DNA from: Rallus limicola
Taxonomy: Eukaryota; Chordata; Aves; Gruiformes; Rallidae
Assembly (NCBI GenBank): GCA_022605955.1
Contig: JAKCOZ010000221.1
Span: 310,001 to 374,000 of the forward strand
Reading direction: 5' to 3'
Length of the DNA stretch: 64,000 nt
Shown piece after piece: positions 24,158 to 37,027 of the stretch; positions within the stretch are counted from its first letter, which is position 1; every line of letters starts with the position of its first letter. A program made the translations under genes and the position numbers. Under the pieces are notes generated by a model. It made no database searches. It had not been told where the DNA came from and saw nothing but the letters and a program-made list of their open reading frames with translations.

Positions 24158-26533
24158 ACCGTAGGAGGTTCCAGGCATGTTCCCTCTTTCCAGGCAAAGG
24201 AAAAGGCTGAGAGCTAAAGTGACATGGTCTGCTCGTGTGTCCTGTTAGGAGGTTTCAGACAAGCTATGCCTTTCAGGCCTAGCTTCTTTACTTTGGGAGT
24301 TATTGCTGGACGTTTAGCATGTTTTGAACTGCAGTCTGCTAGGGCCGAGAAAAGCACCGTAGGAGGTTCCAGGCATGTTCCCTCTTTCCAGGCAAAGGAA
24401 AAGGCTGAGAGCCAAAGTGACAGGGTCTGCTCGTGTGTCCTGTTAGGAGGTTTCAGACAAGCTATGCCTTTCAGGCCTAGCTTCTTTACTTTGGGAGTTA
24501 TTGCTGGACGTTTAGCATGTTTTGAACTGCAGTCTGCTAGGGCCGAGAAAAGCACCGTAGGAGGTTCCAGGCATGTTCCCTCTTTCCAGGCAAAGGAAAA
24601 GGCTGAGAGCCAAAGTGACAGGGTCTGCTCGTGTGTCCTGTTAGGAGGTTTCAGACAAGCTATGCCTTTCAGGCCTCGCTTCTTTACTTTGGGAGTTATT
24701 GCTGGACGTTTAGCATGTTTTGAACTGCAGTCTGCTAGGGCCGAGAAAAGCACCGTAGGAGGTTCCAGGCATGTTCCCTCTTTCCAGGCAAAGGAAAAGG
24801 CTGAGAGCGAAAGTGACAGGGTCTGCTCGTGTGTCCTGTTAGGAGGTTTCAGACAAGCTATGCCTTTCAGGCCTAGCTTCTTTACTTTGGGAGTTATTGC
24901 TGGACGTTTAGCATGTTTTGAACTGCAGTCTGCTAGGGCCGAGAAAAGCACCGTAGGAGGTTCCAGGCATGTTCCCTCTTTCCAGGCAAAGGAAAAGGCT
25001 GAGAGCGAAAGTGACAGGGTCTGCTCGTGTGTCCTGTTAGGAGGTTTCAGACAAGCTATGCCTTTCAGGCCTAGCTTCTTTACTTTGGGAGTTATTGCTG
25101 GACGTTTAGCATGTTTTGAACTGCAGTCTGCTAGGGCCGAGAAAAGCACCGTAGGAGGTTCCAGGCATGTTCCCTCTTTCCAGGCAAAGGAAAAGGCTGA
25201 GAGCCAAAGTGACAGGGTCTGCTCGTGTGTCCTGTTAGGAGGTTTCAGACAAGCTATGCCTTTCAGGCCTAGCTTCTTTACTTTGGGAGTTATTGCTGGA
25301 CGTTTAGCATGTTTTGAACTGCAGTCTGCTAGGGCCGAGAAAAGCACCGTAGGAGGTTCCAGGCATGTTCCCTCTTTCCAGGCAAAGGAAAAGGCTGAGA
25401 GCCAAAGTGACATGGGCTGCTCGTGTGTCCTGTTAGGAGGTTTCAGACAAGCTATGCCTTTCAGGCCTAGCTTCTTTACTTTGGGAGTTATTGCTGGACG
25501 TTTAGCATGTTTTGAACTGCAGTCTGCTAGGGCCGAGAAAAGCACCGTAGGAGGTTCCAGGCATGTTCCCTCTTTCCAGGCAAAGGAAAAGGCTGAGAGC
25601 CAAAGTGACAGGGTCTGCTCGTGTGTCCTGTTAGGAGGTTTCAGACAAGCTATGCCTTTCAGGCCTCGCTTCTTTACTTTGGGAGTTATTGCTGGACGTT
25701 TAGCATGTTTTGAACTGCAGTCTGCTAGGGCCGAGAAAAGCACCGTAGGAGGTTCCAGGCATGTTCCCTCTTTCCAGGCAAAGGAAAAGGCTGAGAGCCA
25801 AAGTGACAGGGTCTGCTCGTGTGTCCTGTCAGGAGGTTTCAGACAAGCTATGCCTTTCAGGCCTAGCTTCTTTACTTTGGGAGTTATTGCTGGACGTTTA
25901 GCATGTTTTGAACTGCAGTCTGCTAGGGCCGAGAAAAGCACCGTAGGAGGTTCCAGGCATGTTCCCTCTTTCCAGGCAAAGGAAAAGGCTGAGAGCCAAA
26001 GTGACAGGGTCTGCTCGTGTGTCCTGTTAGGAGGTTTCAGACAAGCTATGCCTTTCAGGCCTAGCTTCTTTACTTTGGGAGTTATTGCTGGACGTTTAGC
26101 ATGTTTTGAACTGCAGTCTGCTAGGGCCGAGAAAAGCACCGTAGGAGGTTCCAGGCATGTTCCCTCTTTCCAGGCAAAGGAAAAGGCTGAGAGCCAAAGT
26201 GACAGGGTCTGCTCGTGTGTCCTGTTAGGAGGTTTCAGACAAGCTATGCCTTTCAGTCCTAGCTTCTTTACTTTGGGAGTTATTGCTGGACGTTTAGCGT
26301 TTTTTGAACTGCAGTCTGCTAGGGCCGAGAAAAGCACCGTAGGAGGTTCCAGGCATGTTCCCTCTTTCCAGGCAAAGGAAAAGGCTGAGAGCCAAAGTGA
26401 CAGGGTCTGCTCGTGTGTCCTGTTAGGAGGTTTCAGACAAGCTATGCCTTTCAGGCCTAGCTTCTTTACTTTGGGAGTTATTGCTGGACGTTTAGCATGT
26501 TTTGAACTGCAGTCTGCTAGGGCCGAGAAAAGC
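24158..26533 (+). repeat. Block 4 opened by the C58T+G68T unit (12 units)
   Basis: The founder variant is at 24215 and the next at 26591, 2376 bp on (12 units). This block introduces markers not seen to the left: C58G (gagcgaaag) at 24809 and 25007, G68T with T71G (catgggctg) at 25411-25416, and G120T (cagtcct) at 26257 with gcgttttttg in the same unit. All of them recur further right at 14- and 11-unit offsets. Confidence 0.85.
24752..26335 (+). repeat. 8-unit segment repeated at +2772 bp, copy 1
   Basis: C58G at 24809 and 25007, G68T at 25412 and G120T at 26257 recur at 27581, 27779, 28184 and 29029, each 2772 bp (14 units) away. Only the left copy also has T71G in the G68T unit. Confidence 0.85.
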
Positions 26534-27523
26534 ACCGTAGGAGGTTCCAGGCATGTTCCCTCTTTCCAGGCAAAGGAAAAGGCTGAGAGCTAAAGTGACA
26601 TGGTCTGCTCGTGTGTCCTGTTAGGAGGTTTCAGACAAGCTATGCCTTTCAGGCCTAGCTTCTTTACTTTGGGAGTTATTGCTGGACGTTTAGCATGTTT
26701 TGAACTGCAGTCTGCTAGGGCCGAGAAAAGCACCGTAGGAGGTTCCAGGCATGTTCCCTCTTTCCAGGCAAAGGAAAAGGCTGAGAGCCAAAGTGACAGG
26801 GTCTGCTCGTGTGTCCTGTTAGGAGGTTTCAGACAAGCTATGCCTTTCAGGCCTAGCTTCTTTACTTTGGGAGTTATTGCTGGACGTTTAGCATGTTTTG
26901 AACTGCAGTCTGCTAGGGCCGAGAAAAGCACCGTAGGAGGTTCCAGGCATGTTCCCTCTTTCCAGGCAAAGGAAAAGGCTGAGAGCCAAAGTGACAGGGT
27001 CTGCTCGTGTGTCCTGTTTGGAGGTTTCAGACGAGCTATGCCTTTCAGGCCTAGCTTCTTTACTTTGGGAGTTATTGCTGGACGTTTAGCATGTTTTGAA
27101 CTGCAGTCTGCTAGGGCCGAGAAAAGCACCGTAGGAGGTTCCAGGCATGTTCCCTCTTTCCAGGCAAAGGAAAAGGCTGAGAGCCAAAGTGACAGGGTCT
27201 GCTCGTGTGTCCTGTCAGGAGGTTTCAGACAAGCTATGCCTTTCAGGCCTAGCTTCTTTACTTTGGGAGTTATTGCTGTACGTTTAGCATGTTTTGAACT
27301 GCAGTCTGCTAGGGCCGAGAAAAGCACCGTAGGAGGTTCCAGGCATGTTCCCTCTTTCCAGGCAAAGGAAAAGGCTGAGAGCCAAAGTGACAGGGTCTGC
27401 TCGTGTGTCCTGTTAGGAGGTTTCAGACAAGCTATGCCTTTCAGGCCTCGCTTCTTTACTTTGGGAGTTATTGCTGGACGTTTAGCATGTTTTGAACTGC
27501 AGTCTGCTAGGGCCGAGAAAAGC

Positions 27524-29107
27524 ACCGTAGGAGGTTCCAGGCATGTTCCCTCTTTCCAGGCAAAGGAAAAGGCTGAGAGCGAAAGTGACAGGGTCTGCTC
27601 GTGTGTCCTGTTAGGAGGTTTCAGACAAGCTATGCCTTTCAGGCCTAGCTTCTTTACTTTGGGAGTTATTGCTGGACGTTTAGCATGTTTTGAACTGCAG
27701 TCTGCTAGGGCCGAGAAAAGCACCGTAGGAGGTTCCAGGCATGTTCCCTCTTTCCAGGCAAAGGAAAAGGCTGAGAGCGAAAGTGACAGGGTCTGCTCGT
27801 GTGTCCTGTTAGGAGGTTTCAGACAAGCTATGCCTTTCAGGCCTAGCTTCTTTACTTTGGGAGTTATTGCTGGACGTTTAGCATGTTTTGAACTGCAGTC
27901 TGCTAGGGCCGAGAAAAGCACCGTAGGAGGTTCCAGGCATGTTCCCTCTTTCCAGGCAAAGGAAAAGGCTGAGAGCCAAAGTGACAGGGTCTGCTCGTGT
28001 GTCCTGTTAGGAGGTTTCAGACAAGCTATGCCTTTCAGGCCTAGCTTCTTTACTTTGGGAGTTATTGCTGGACGTTTAGCATGTTTTGAACTGCAGTCTG
28101 CTAGGGCCGAGAAAAGCACCGTAGGAGGTTCCAGGCATGTTCCCTCTTTCCAGGCAAAGGAAAAGGCTGAGAGCCAAAGTGACATGGTCTGCTCGTGTGT
28201 CCTGTTAGGAGGTTTCAGACAAGCTATGCCTTTCAGGCCTAGCTTCTTTACTTTGGGAGTTATTGCTGGACGTTTAGCATGTTTTGAACTGCAGTCTGCT
28301 AGGGCCGAGAAAAGCACCGTAGGAGGTTCCAGGCATGTTCCCTCTTTCCAGGCAAAGGAAAAGGCTGAGAGCCAAAGTGACAGGGTCTGCTCGTGTGTCC
28401 TGTTAGGAGGTTTCAGACAAGCTATGCCTTTCAGGCCTCGCTTCTTTACTTTGGGAGTTATTGCTGGACGTTTAGCATGTTTTGAACTGCAGTCTGCTAG
28501 GGCCGAGAAAAGCACCGTAGGAGGTTCCAGGCATGTTCCCTCTTTCCAGGCAAAGGAAAAGGCTGAGAGCCAAAGTGACAGGGTCTGCTCGTGTGTCCTG
28601 TCAGGAGGTTTCAGACAAGCTATGCCTTTCAGGCCTAGCTTCTTTACTTTGGGAGTTATTGCTGGACGTTTAGCATGTTTTGAACTGCAGTCTGCTAGGG
28701 CCGAGAAAAGCACCGTAGGAGGTTCCAGGCATGTTCCCTCTTTCCAGGCAAAGGAAAAGGCTGAGAGCCAAAGTGACAGGGTCTGCTCGTGTGTCCTGTT
28801 AGGAGGTTTCAGACAAGCTATGCCTTTCAGGCCTAGCTTCTTTACTTTGGGAGTTATTGCTGGACGTTTAGCATGTTTTGAACTGCAGTCTGCTAGGGCC
28901 GAGAAAAGCACCGTAGGAGGTTCCAGGCATGTTCCCTCTTTCCAGGCAAAGGAAAAGGCTGAGAGCCAAAGTGACAGGGTCTGCTCGTGTGTCCTGTTAG
29001 GAGGTTTCAGACAAGCTATGCCTTTCAGTCCTAGCTTCTTTACTTTGGGAGTTATTGCTGGACGTTTAGCGTTTTTTGAACTGCAGTCTGCTAGGGCCGA
29101 GAAAAGC
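27524..29107 (+). repeat. 8-unit segment repeated at +2772 bp, copy 2
   Basis: This is the right copy of 24752-26335, with the same ordered markers. The units before it (26534-27523) are the fifth occurrence of the C58T+G68T founder (26591), followed by units with private changes: A90T (tgtttgg) at 27019 and a G-to-T change in gctgtacg near 27279. Confidence 0.83.
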
Positions 29108-29899
29108 ACCGTAGGAGGTTCCAGGCATGTTCCCTCTTTCCAGGCAAAGGAAAAGGCTGAGAGCCAAAGTGACAGGGTCTGCTCGTGTGTCCTGTTAGGA
29201 GGTTTCAGACAAGCTATGCCTTTCAGGCCTCGCTTCTTTACTTTGGGAGTTATTGCTGGACGTTTAGCATGTTTTGAACTGCAGTCTGCTAGGGCCGAGA
29301 AAAGCACCGTAGGAGGTTCCAGGCATGTTCCCTCTTTCCAGGCAAAGGAAAAGGCTGAGAGCCAAAGTGACAGGGTCTGCTCGTGTGTCCTGTTAGGAGG
29401 TTTCAGACAAGCTATGCCTTTCAGGCCTAGCTTCTTTACTTTGGGAGTTATTGCTGGACGTTTAGCATGTTGTGACCTGCAGTCTGCTAGGGCCGAGAAA
29501 AGCACCGTAGGAGGTTCCAGGCATGTTCCCTCTTTCCAGGCAAAGGAAAAGGCTGAGAGCCAAAGTGACAGGGTCTGCTCGTGTGTCCTGTTAGGAGGTT
29601 TCAGACAAGCTATGCCTTTCAGGCCTAGCTTCATTACTTTGGGAGTTATTGCTGGACGTTTAGCATGTTTTGAACTGCAGTCTGCTAGGGCCGAGAAAAG
29701 CACCGTAGGAGGTTCCAGGCATGTTCCCTCTTTCCAGGCAAAGGAAAAGGCTGAGAGCCAAAGTGACAGGGTCTGCTCGTGTGTCCTGTTAGGAGGTTTC
29801 AGACAAGCTATGCCTTTCAGGCCTAGCTTCTTTACTTTGGGAGTTATTGCTGGACGTTTAGCATGTTTTGAACTGCAGTCTGCTAGGGCCGAGAAAAGC
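27722..29899 (+). repeat. 11-unit higher-order repeat, copy 1 (2178 bp)
   Basis: Ordered markers: C58G 27779, G68T 28184, C89 (gtcagg) in the unit after an A124C unit, G120T 29029, the double change gttgtgacc at 29472, and cttcattac at 29631-29632. All recur at +2178. Confidence 0.88.
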
Positions 29900-32077
29900 A
29901 CCGTAGGAGGTTCCAGGCATGTTCCCTCTTTCCAGGCAAAGGAAAAGGCTGAGAGCGAAAGTGACAGGGTCTGCTCGTGTGTCCTGTTAGGAGGTTTCAG
30001 ACAAGCTATGCCTTTCAGGCCTAGCTTCTTTACTTTGGGAGTTATTGCTGGACGTTTAGCATGTTTTGAACTGCAGTCTGCTAGGGCCGAGAAAAGCACC
30101 GTAGGAGGTTCCAGGCATGTTCCCTCTTTCCAGGCAAAGGAAAAGGCTGAGAGCCAAAGTGACAGGGTCTGCTCGTGTGTCCTGTTAGGAGGTTTCAGAC
30201 AAGCTATGCCTTTCAGGCCTAGCTTCTTTACTTTGGGAGTTATTGCTGGACGTTTAGCATGTTTTGAACTGCAGTCTGCTAGGGCCGAGAAAAGCACCGT
30301 AGGAGGTTCCAGGCATGTTCCCTCTTTCCAGGCAAAGGAAAAGGCTGAGAGCCAAAGTGACATGGTCTGCTCGTGTGTCCTGTTAGGAGGTTTCAGACAA
30401 GCTATGCCTTTCAGGCCTAGCTTCTTTACTTTGGGAGTTATTGCTGGACGTTTAGCATGTTTTGAACTGCAGTCTGCTAGGGCCGAGAAAAGCACCGTAG
30501 GAGGTTCCAGGCATGTTCCCTCTTTCCAGGCAAAGGAAAAGGCTGAGAGCCAAAGTGACAGGGTCTGCTCGTGTGTCCTGTTAGGAGGTTTCAGACAAGC
30601 TATGCCTTTCAGGCCTCGCTTCTTTACTTTGGGAGTTATTGCTGGACGTTTAGCATGTTTTGAACTGCAGTCTGCTAGGGCCGAGAAAAGCACCGTAGGA
30701 GGTTCCAGGCATGTTCCCTCTTTCCAGGCAAAGGAAAAGGCTGAGAGCCAAAGTGACAGGGTCTGCTCGTGTGTCCTGTCAGGAGGTTTCAGACAAGCTA
30801 TGCCTTTCAGGCCTAGCTTCTTTACTTTGGGAGTTATTGCTGGACGTTTAGCATGTTTTGAACTGCAGTCTGCTAGGGCCGAGAAAAGCACCGTAGGAGG
30901 TTCCAGGCATGTTCCCTCTTTCCAGGCAAAGGAAAAGGCTGAGAGCCAAAGTGACAGGGTCTGCTCGTGTGTCCTGTTAGGAGGTTTCAGACAAGCTATG
31001 CCTTTCAGGCCTAGCTTCTTTACTTTGGGAGTTATTGCTGGACGTTTAGCATGTTTTGAACTGCAGTCTGCTAGGGCCGAGAAAAGCACCGTAGGAGGTT
31101 CCAGGCATGTTCCCTCTTTCCAGGCAAAGGAAAAGGCTGAGAGCCAAAGTGACAGGGTCTGCTCGTGTGTCCTGTTAGGAGGTTTCAGACAAGCTATGCC
31201 TTTCAGTCCTAGCTTCTTTACTTTGGGAGTTATTGCTGGACGTTTAGCGTTTTTTGAACTGCAGTCTGCTAGGGCCGAGAAAAGCACCGTAGGAGGTTCC
31301 AGGCATGTTCCCTCTTTCCAGGCAAAGGAAAAGGCTGAGAGCCAAAGTGACAGGGTCTGCTCGTGTGTCCTGTTAGGAGGTTTCAGACAAGCTATGCCTT
31401 TCAGGCCTCGCTTCTTTACTTTGGGAGTTATTGCTGGACGTTTAGCATGTTTTGAACTGCAGTCTGCTAGGGCCGAGAAAAGCACCGTAGGAGGTTCCAG
31501 GCATGTTCCCTCTTTCCAGGCAAAGGAAAAGGCTGAGAGCCAAAGTGACAGGGTCTGCTCGTGTGTCCTGGTAGGAGGTTTCAGACAAGCTATGCCTTTC
31601 AGGCCTAGCTTCTTTACTTTGGGAGTTATTGCTGGACGTTTAGCATGTTGTGACCTGCAGTCTGCTAGGGCCGAGAAAAGCACCGTAGGAGGTTCCAGGC
31701 ATGTTCCCTCTTTCCAGGCAAAGGAAAAGGCTGAGAGCCAAAGTGACAGGGTCTGCTCGTGTGTCCTGTTAGGAGGTTTCAGACAAGCTATGCCTTTCAG
31801 GCCTAGCTTCATTACTTTGGGAGTTATTGCTGGACGTTTAGCATGTTTTGAACTGCAGTCTGCTAGGGCCGAGAAAAGCACCGTAGGAGGTTCCAGGCAT
31901 GTTCCCTCTTTCCAGGCAAAGGAAAAGGCTGAGAGCCAAAGTGACAGGGTCTGCTCGTGTGTCCTGTTAGGAGGTTTCAGACGAGCTATGCCTTTCCGGC
32001 CTAGCTTCTTTACTTTGGGAGTTATTGCTGGACGTTTAGCATGTTTTGAACTGCAGTCTGCTAGGGCCGAGAAAAGC
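29900..32077 (+). repeat. 11-unit higher-order repeat, copy 2 (2178 bp)
   Basis: Markers of copy 1 return at C58G 29957, G68T 30362, G120T 31207, gttgtgacc 31650 and cttcattac 31809. Copy 2 has a private cctggtagg at about 31571. Its right end (from about 31572) also belongs to the 6930-bp duplication, so the two events overlap. Confidence 0.88.
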
Positions 32078-35000
32078 ACCGTAGGAGGTTCCAGGCATGT
32101 TCCCTCTTTCCAGGCAAAGGAAAAGGCTGAGAGCCAAAGTGACAGGGTCTGCTCGTGTGTCCTGTTAGGAGGTTTCAGACAAGCTATGCCTTTCAGGCCT
32201 AGCTTCTTTACTTTGGGAGTTATTGCTGGACGTTTAGCATGTTTTGAACTGCAGTCTGCTAGGGCCGAGAAAAGCACCGTAGGAGGTTCCAGGCATGTTC
32301 CCTCTTTCAAGGCAAAGGAAAAGGCTGAGAGCCAAAGTGACAGGGTCTGCTCGTGTGTCCTGTTAGGAGGTTTCAGACAAGCTATGCCTTTCAGGCCTAG
32401 CTTCTTTACTTTGGGAGTTATTGCTGGACGTTTAGCATGTTTTGAACTGCAGTCTGCTAGGGCCGAGAAAAGCACCGTAGGAGGTTCCAGGCATGTTCCC
32501 TCTTTCCAGGCAAAGGAAAAGGCTGAGAGCCAAAGTGACAGGGTCTGCTCGTGTGTCCTGTTAGGAGGTTTCAGACGAGCTATGACTTTCCGGCCTAGCT
32601 TCTTTACTTTGGGAGTTATTGCTGGACGTTTAGCATGTTTTGAACTGCAGTCTGCTAGGGCCGAGAAAAGCACCGTAGGAGGTTCCAGGCATGTTCCCTC
32701 TTTCCAGGCAAAGGAAAAGGCTGAAAGCCAAAGTGACAGGGTCTGCTCGTGTGTCCTGTTAGAAGGTTTCAGACGAGCTATGCCTTTCAGGCCTAGCTTC
32801 TTTACTTTGGGAGTTATTGCTGGACGTTTAGCATGTTTTGAACTGCAGTCTGCTAGGGCCGAGAAAAGCACCGTAGGAGGTTCCAGGCATGTTCCCTCTT
32901 TCCAGGCAAAGGAAAAGGCTGAGAGCCAAAGTGACAGGGTCTGCTCGTGTGTCCTGTTAGGAGGTTTCAGACGAGCTATTCCTTTCAGGCCTAGCTTCTT
33001 TACTTTGGGAGTTATTGCTGGACGTTTAGCATGTTTTGAACTGCAGTCTGCTAGGGCCGAGAAAAGTACCGTAGGAGGTTCCAGGCATGTTCCCTCTTTC
33101 CAGGCAAAGGAAAAGGCTGAGAGCCAAAGTGACAGGGTCTGCTCGTGTGTCCTGTTAGGAGGTTTCAGACAAGCTATGCCTTTCAGGCCTAGCTTCTTTA
33201 CTTTGGGAGTTATTGCTGGACGTTTAGCATGTTTTGAACTGCAGTCTGCTAGGGCCGAGAAAAGCACCGTAGGAGGTTCCAGGCATGTTCCCTCTTTCCA
33301 GGCAAGGGAAAAGGCTGAGAGCCAAAGTGACAGGGTCTGCTCGTGTGTCCTGTTAGGAGGTTTCAGACAAGCTATGCCTTTCAGGCCTAGCTTCTTTACT
33401 TTGGGAGTTATTGCTGGACGTTTAGCATGTTTTGAACTGCAGTCTTCTAGGGCCGAGAAAAGCACCGTAGGAGGTTCCAGGCATGTTCCCTCTTTCCAGG
33501 CAAAGGAAAAGGCTGAGAGCCAAAGTGACAGGGTCTGCTCGTGTGTCCTGTTAGGAGGTTTCAGACAAGCTATGCCTTTCAGGCCTAGCTTCTTTACTTT
33601 GGGAGTTATTGCTGGACGTTTAGCATGTTTTGAACTGCAGTCTGCTAGGGCCGAGAAAAGCACCGTAGGAGGTTCCAGGCATGTTCCCTCTTTCCAGGCA
33701 AAGGAAAAGGCTGAGAGCCAAAGTGACAGGGTCTGCTCGTGTGTCCTATTAGGAGGTTTCAGACAAGCTATGCCTTTCAGGCCTAGCTTCTTTACTTTGG
33801 GAGTTATTGCTGGACGTTTAGCATGTTTTGAACTGCAGTCTGCTAGGGCCGAGAAAAGCACCGTAGGAGGTTCCAGGCATGTTCCCTCTTTCCAGGCAAA
33901 GGAAAAGGCTGAGAGCCAAAGTGACAGGGTCTGCTCGTGTGTCCTGTTAGGAGGTTTCAGACGAGCTATGCCTTTCAGGCCTAGCTTCTTTACTTTGGGA
34001 GTTATTGCTGGACGTTTAGCATGTTTTGAACTGCAGTCTGCTAGGGCCGAGAAAAGCACCGTAGGAGGTTCCAGGCATGTTCCCTCTTTCCAGGCAAAGG
34101 AAAAGGCTGAGAGCCAAAGTGACAGGGTCTGCTCGTGTGTCCTGTTAGGAGGTTTCAGACAAGCTATGCCTTTCAGGCCTAGCTTCTTTACTTTGGGAGT
34201 TATTGCTGGACGTTTAGCATGTTTTGAACTGCAGTCTGCTAGGGCCGAGAAAAGCACCGTAGGAGGTTCCAGGCATGTTCCCTCTTTCCAGGCAAAGGAA
34301 AAGGCTGAGAGCCAAAGTGACAGGGTCTGCTCGTGTGTCCTGTTAGGAGGTTTCAGACGAGCTATGCCTTTCAGGCCTAGCTTCTTTACTTTGGGAGTTA
34401 TTGCTGGACGTTTAGCATGTTTTGAACTGCAGTCTGCTAGGGCCGAGAAAAGCACCGTAGGAGGTTCCAGGCATGTTCCCTCTTTCCAGGCAAAGGAAAA
34501 GGCTGAGAGCCAAAGTGACAGGGTCTGCTCGTGTGTCCTGTTAGGAGGTTTCAGACGAGCTATGCCTTTCAGGCCTAGCTTCTTTACTTTGGGAGTTATT
34601 GCTGGACGTTTAGCATGTTTTGAACTGCAGTCTGCTAGGGCCGAGAAAAGCACCGTAGGAGGTTCCAGGCATGTTCCCTCTTTCCAGGCAAAGGAAAAGG
34701 CTGAGAGCCAAAGTGACAGGGTCTGCTCGTGTGTCCTGTTAGGCGGTTTCAGACAAGCTATGCCTTTCAGGCCTAGCTTCTTTACTTTGGGAGTTATTGC
34801 TGGACGTTTAGCATGTTTTGAACTGCAGTCTGCTAGGGCCGAGAAAAGCACCGTAGGAGGTTCCAGGCATGTTCCCTCTTTCCAGGCAAAGGAAAAGGCT
34901 GAGAGCCAAAGTGACAGGGTCTGCTCGTGTGTCCTGTTAGGAGGTTTCAGACGAGCTATGCCTTTCAGGCCTAGCTTCTTTACTTTGGGAGTTATTGCTG

Positions 35001-36160
35001 GACGTTTAGCATGTTTTGAACTGCAGTCTGCTAGGGCCGAGAAAAGCACCGTAGGAGGTTCCAGGCATGTTCACTCTTTCCAGGCAAAGGAAAAGGCTGA
35101 GAGCCAAAGTGACAGGGTCTGCTCGTGTGTCCTGTTAGGAGGTTTCAGACGAGCTATGCCTTTCAGGCCTAGCTTCTTTACTTTGGGAGTTATTGCTGGA
35201 CGTTTAGCATGTTTTGAACTGCAGTCTGCTAGGGCCGAGAAAAGCACCGTAGGAGGTTCCAGGCATGTTCCCACTTTCCAGGCAAAGGAAAAGGCTGAGA
35301 GCCAAAGTGACAGGGTCTGCTCGTGTATCCTGTTAGGAGGTTTCAGACAAGCTATGCCTTTCAGGCCTAGCTTCTTTACTTTGGGAGTTATTGCTGGACG
35401 TTTAGCATGTTTTGAACTGCAGTCTGCTAGGGCCGAGAAAAGCACCGTAGGAGGTTCCAGGCATGTTCCCTCTTTCCAGGCAAAGGAAAAGGCTGAGAGC
35501 CAAAGTGACAGGGTCTGCTCGTGTGTCCTGTTAGGAGGTTTCAGACAAGCTATGCCTTTCAGGCCTAGCTTCTTTACTTTGGGAGTTATTGCTGGACGTT
35601 TAGCATGTTTTGAACTGCAGTCTGCTAGGGCCGAGAAAAGCACCGTAGGAGGTTCCAGGCATGTTCCCTCTTTCCAGGCAAAGGAAAAGGCTGAGAGCCA
35701 AAGTGACAGGGTCTGCTCGTGTGTCCTGTTAGGAGGTTTCAGACAAGCTATGCCTTTCAGGCCTAGCTTCTTTACTTTGGGAGTTATTGCTGGACGTTTA
35801 GCATGTTTTGAACTGCAGTCTGCTAGGGCCGAGAAAAGCACCGTAGGAGGTTCCAGGCATGTTCCCTCTTTCCAGGCAAAGGAAAAGGCTGAGAGCCAAA
35901 GTGACAGGGTCTGCTCGTGTGTCCTGTTAGGAGGTTTCAGACAAGCTATGCCTTTCAGGCCTAGCTTCTTTACTTTGGGAGTTATTGCTGGACGTTTAGC
36001 ATGTTTTGAACTGCAGTCTGCTAGGGCCGAGAAAAGCACCGTAGGAGGTTCCAGGCATGTTCCCTCTTTCCAGGCAAAGGAAAAGGCTGAGAGCCAAAGT
36101 GACAGGGTCTGCTCGTGTGTCCTGTTAGGAGGTTTCAGACAAGCTATGCCTTTCAGGCCT
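31572..36160 (+). repeat. 4.6-kb segment duplicated at +6930 bp, copy 1
   Basis: About 23 units recur 35 units downstream. Paired markers: gttgtgacc 31650/38580, tatgacttt 32581/39511, aaaagtacc 33061/39991, ggcaaggga 33301/40231, agtcttcta 33441/40371, tcctatt 33741/40671, aggcggt 34741/41671, gttcactc 35071/42001, ttcccactt 35271/42201, gtgtatcc 35321/42251. Changes found only in this copy are C34A at 32309, attccttt at 32980 and the g-to-a in cctaactt at 36162, just past the end. The left edge is bracketed by the copy-specific cctggtagg at 31571. Confidence 0.93.
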
Positions 36161-37027
36161 AACTTCTTTACTTTGGGAGTTATTGCTGGACGTTTAGCAT
36201 GTTTTGAACTGCAGTCTGCTAGGGCCGAGAAAAGCACCGTAGGAGGTTCCAGGCATGTTCCCTCTTTCCAGGCAAAGGAAAAGGCTGAGAGCCAAAGTGA
36301 CAGGGTCTGCTCGTGTGTCCTGTTAGGAGGTTACAGACGAGCTATGCCTTTCAGGCCTAGCTTCTTTACTTTGGGAGTTATTGCTGGACGTTTAGCATGT
36401 TTTGAACTGCAGTCTGCTAGGGCCGAGAAAAGCACCGTAGGAGGTTCCAGGCATGTTCCCTCTTTCCAGGCAAAGGAAAAGGCTGAGAGCCAAAGTGACA
36501 GGGTCTGCTCGTGTGTCCTGTTAGGAGGTTTCAGACGAGCTATGCCTTTCAGGCCTAGCTTCTTTACTTTGGGAGTTATTGCTGGACGTTTAGCATGTTT
36601 TGAACTGCAGTCTGCTAGGGCCGAGAAAAGCACCGTAGGAGGTTCCAGGCATGTTCCCTCTTTCCAGGCAAAGGAAAAGGCTGAGAGCCAAAGTGACAGG
36701 GTCTGCTCGTGTGTCCTGTTAGGAGGTTTCAGACAAGCTATGCCTTTCAGGCCTAGCTTCTTTACTTTGGGAGTTATTGCTGGACGTTTAGCATGTTTTG
36801 AACTGCAGTCTGCTAGGGCCGAGAAAAGCACCGTAGGAGGTTCCAGGCATGTTCCCTCTTTCCAGGCAAAGGAAAAGGCTGAGAGCCAAAGTGACAGGGT
36901 CTGCTCGTGTGTCCTGTTAGGAGGTTTCAGACAAGCTATGCCTTTCAGGCCTAGCTTCTTTACTTTGGGAGTTATTGCTGGACGTTTAGCATGTTTTGAA
37001 CTGCAGTCTGCTAGGGCCGAGAAAAGC

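Noticed and set aside
26590..35049. Long reverse-strand open frame (2819 codons) and its relatives along the window
   Set aside because: These are the same by-product on the other strand, broken by about nine kinds of stop mutation. The starts are simply the ATG-like cat of whichever unit follows a stop.
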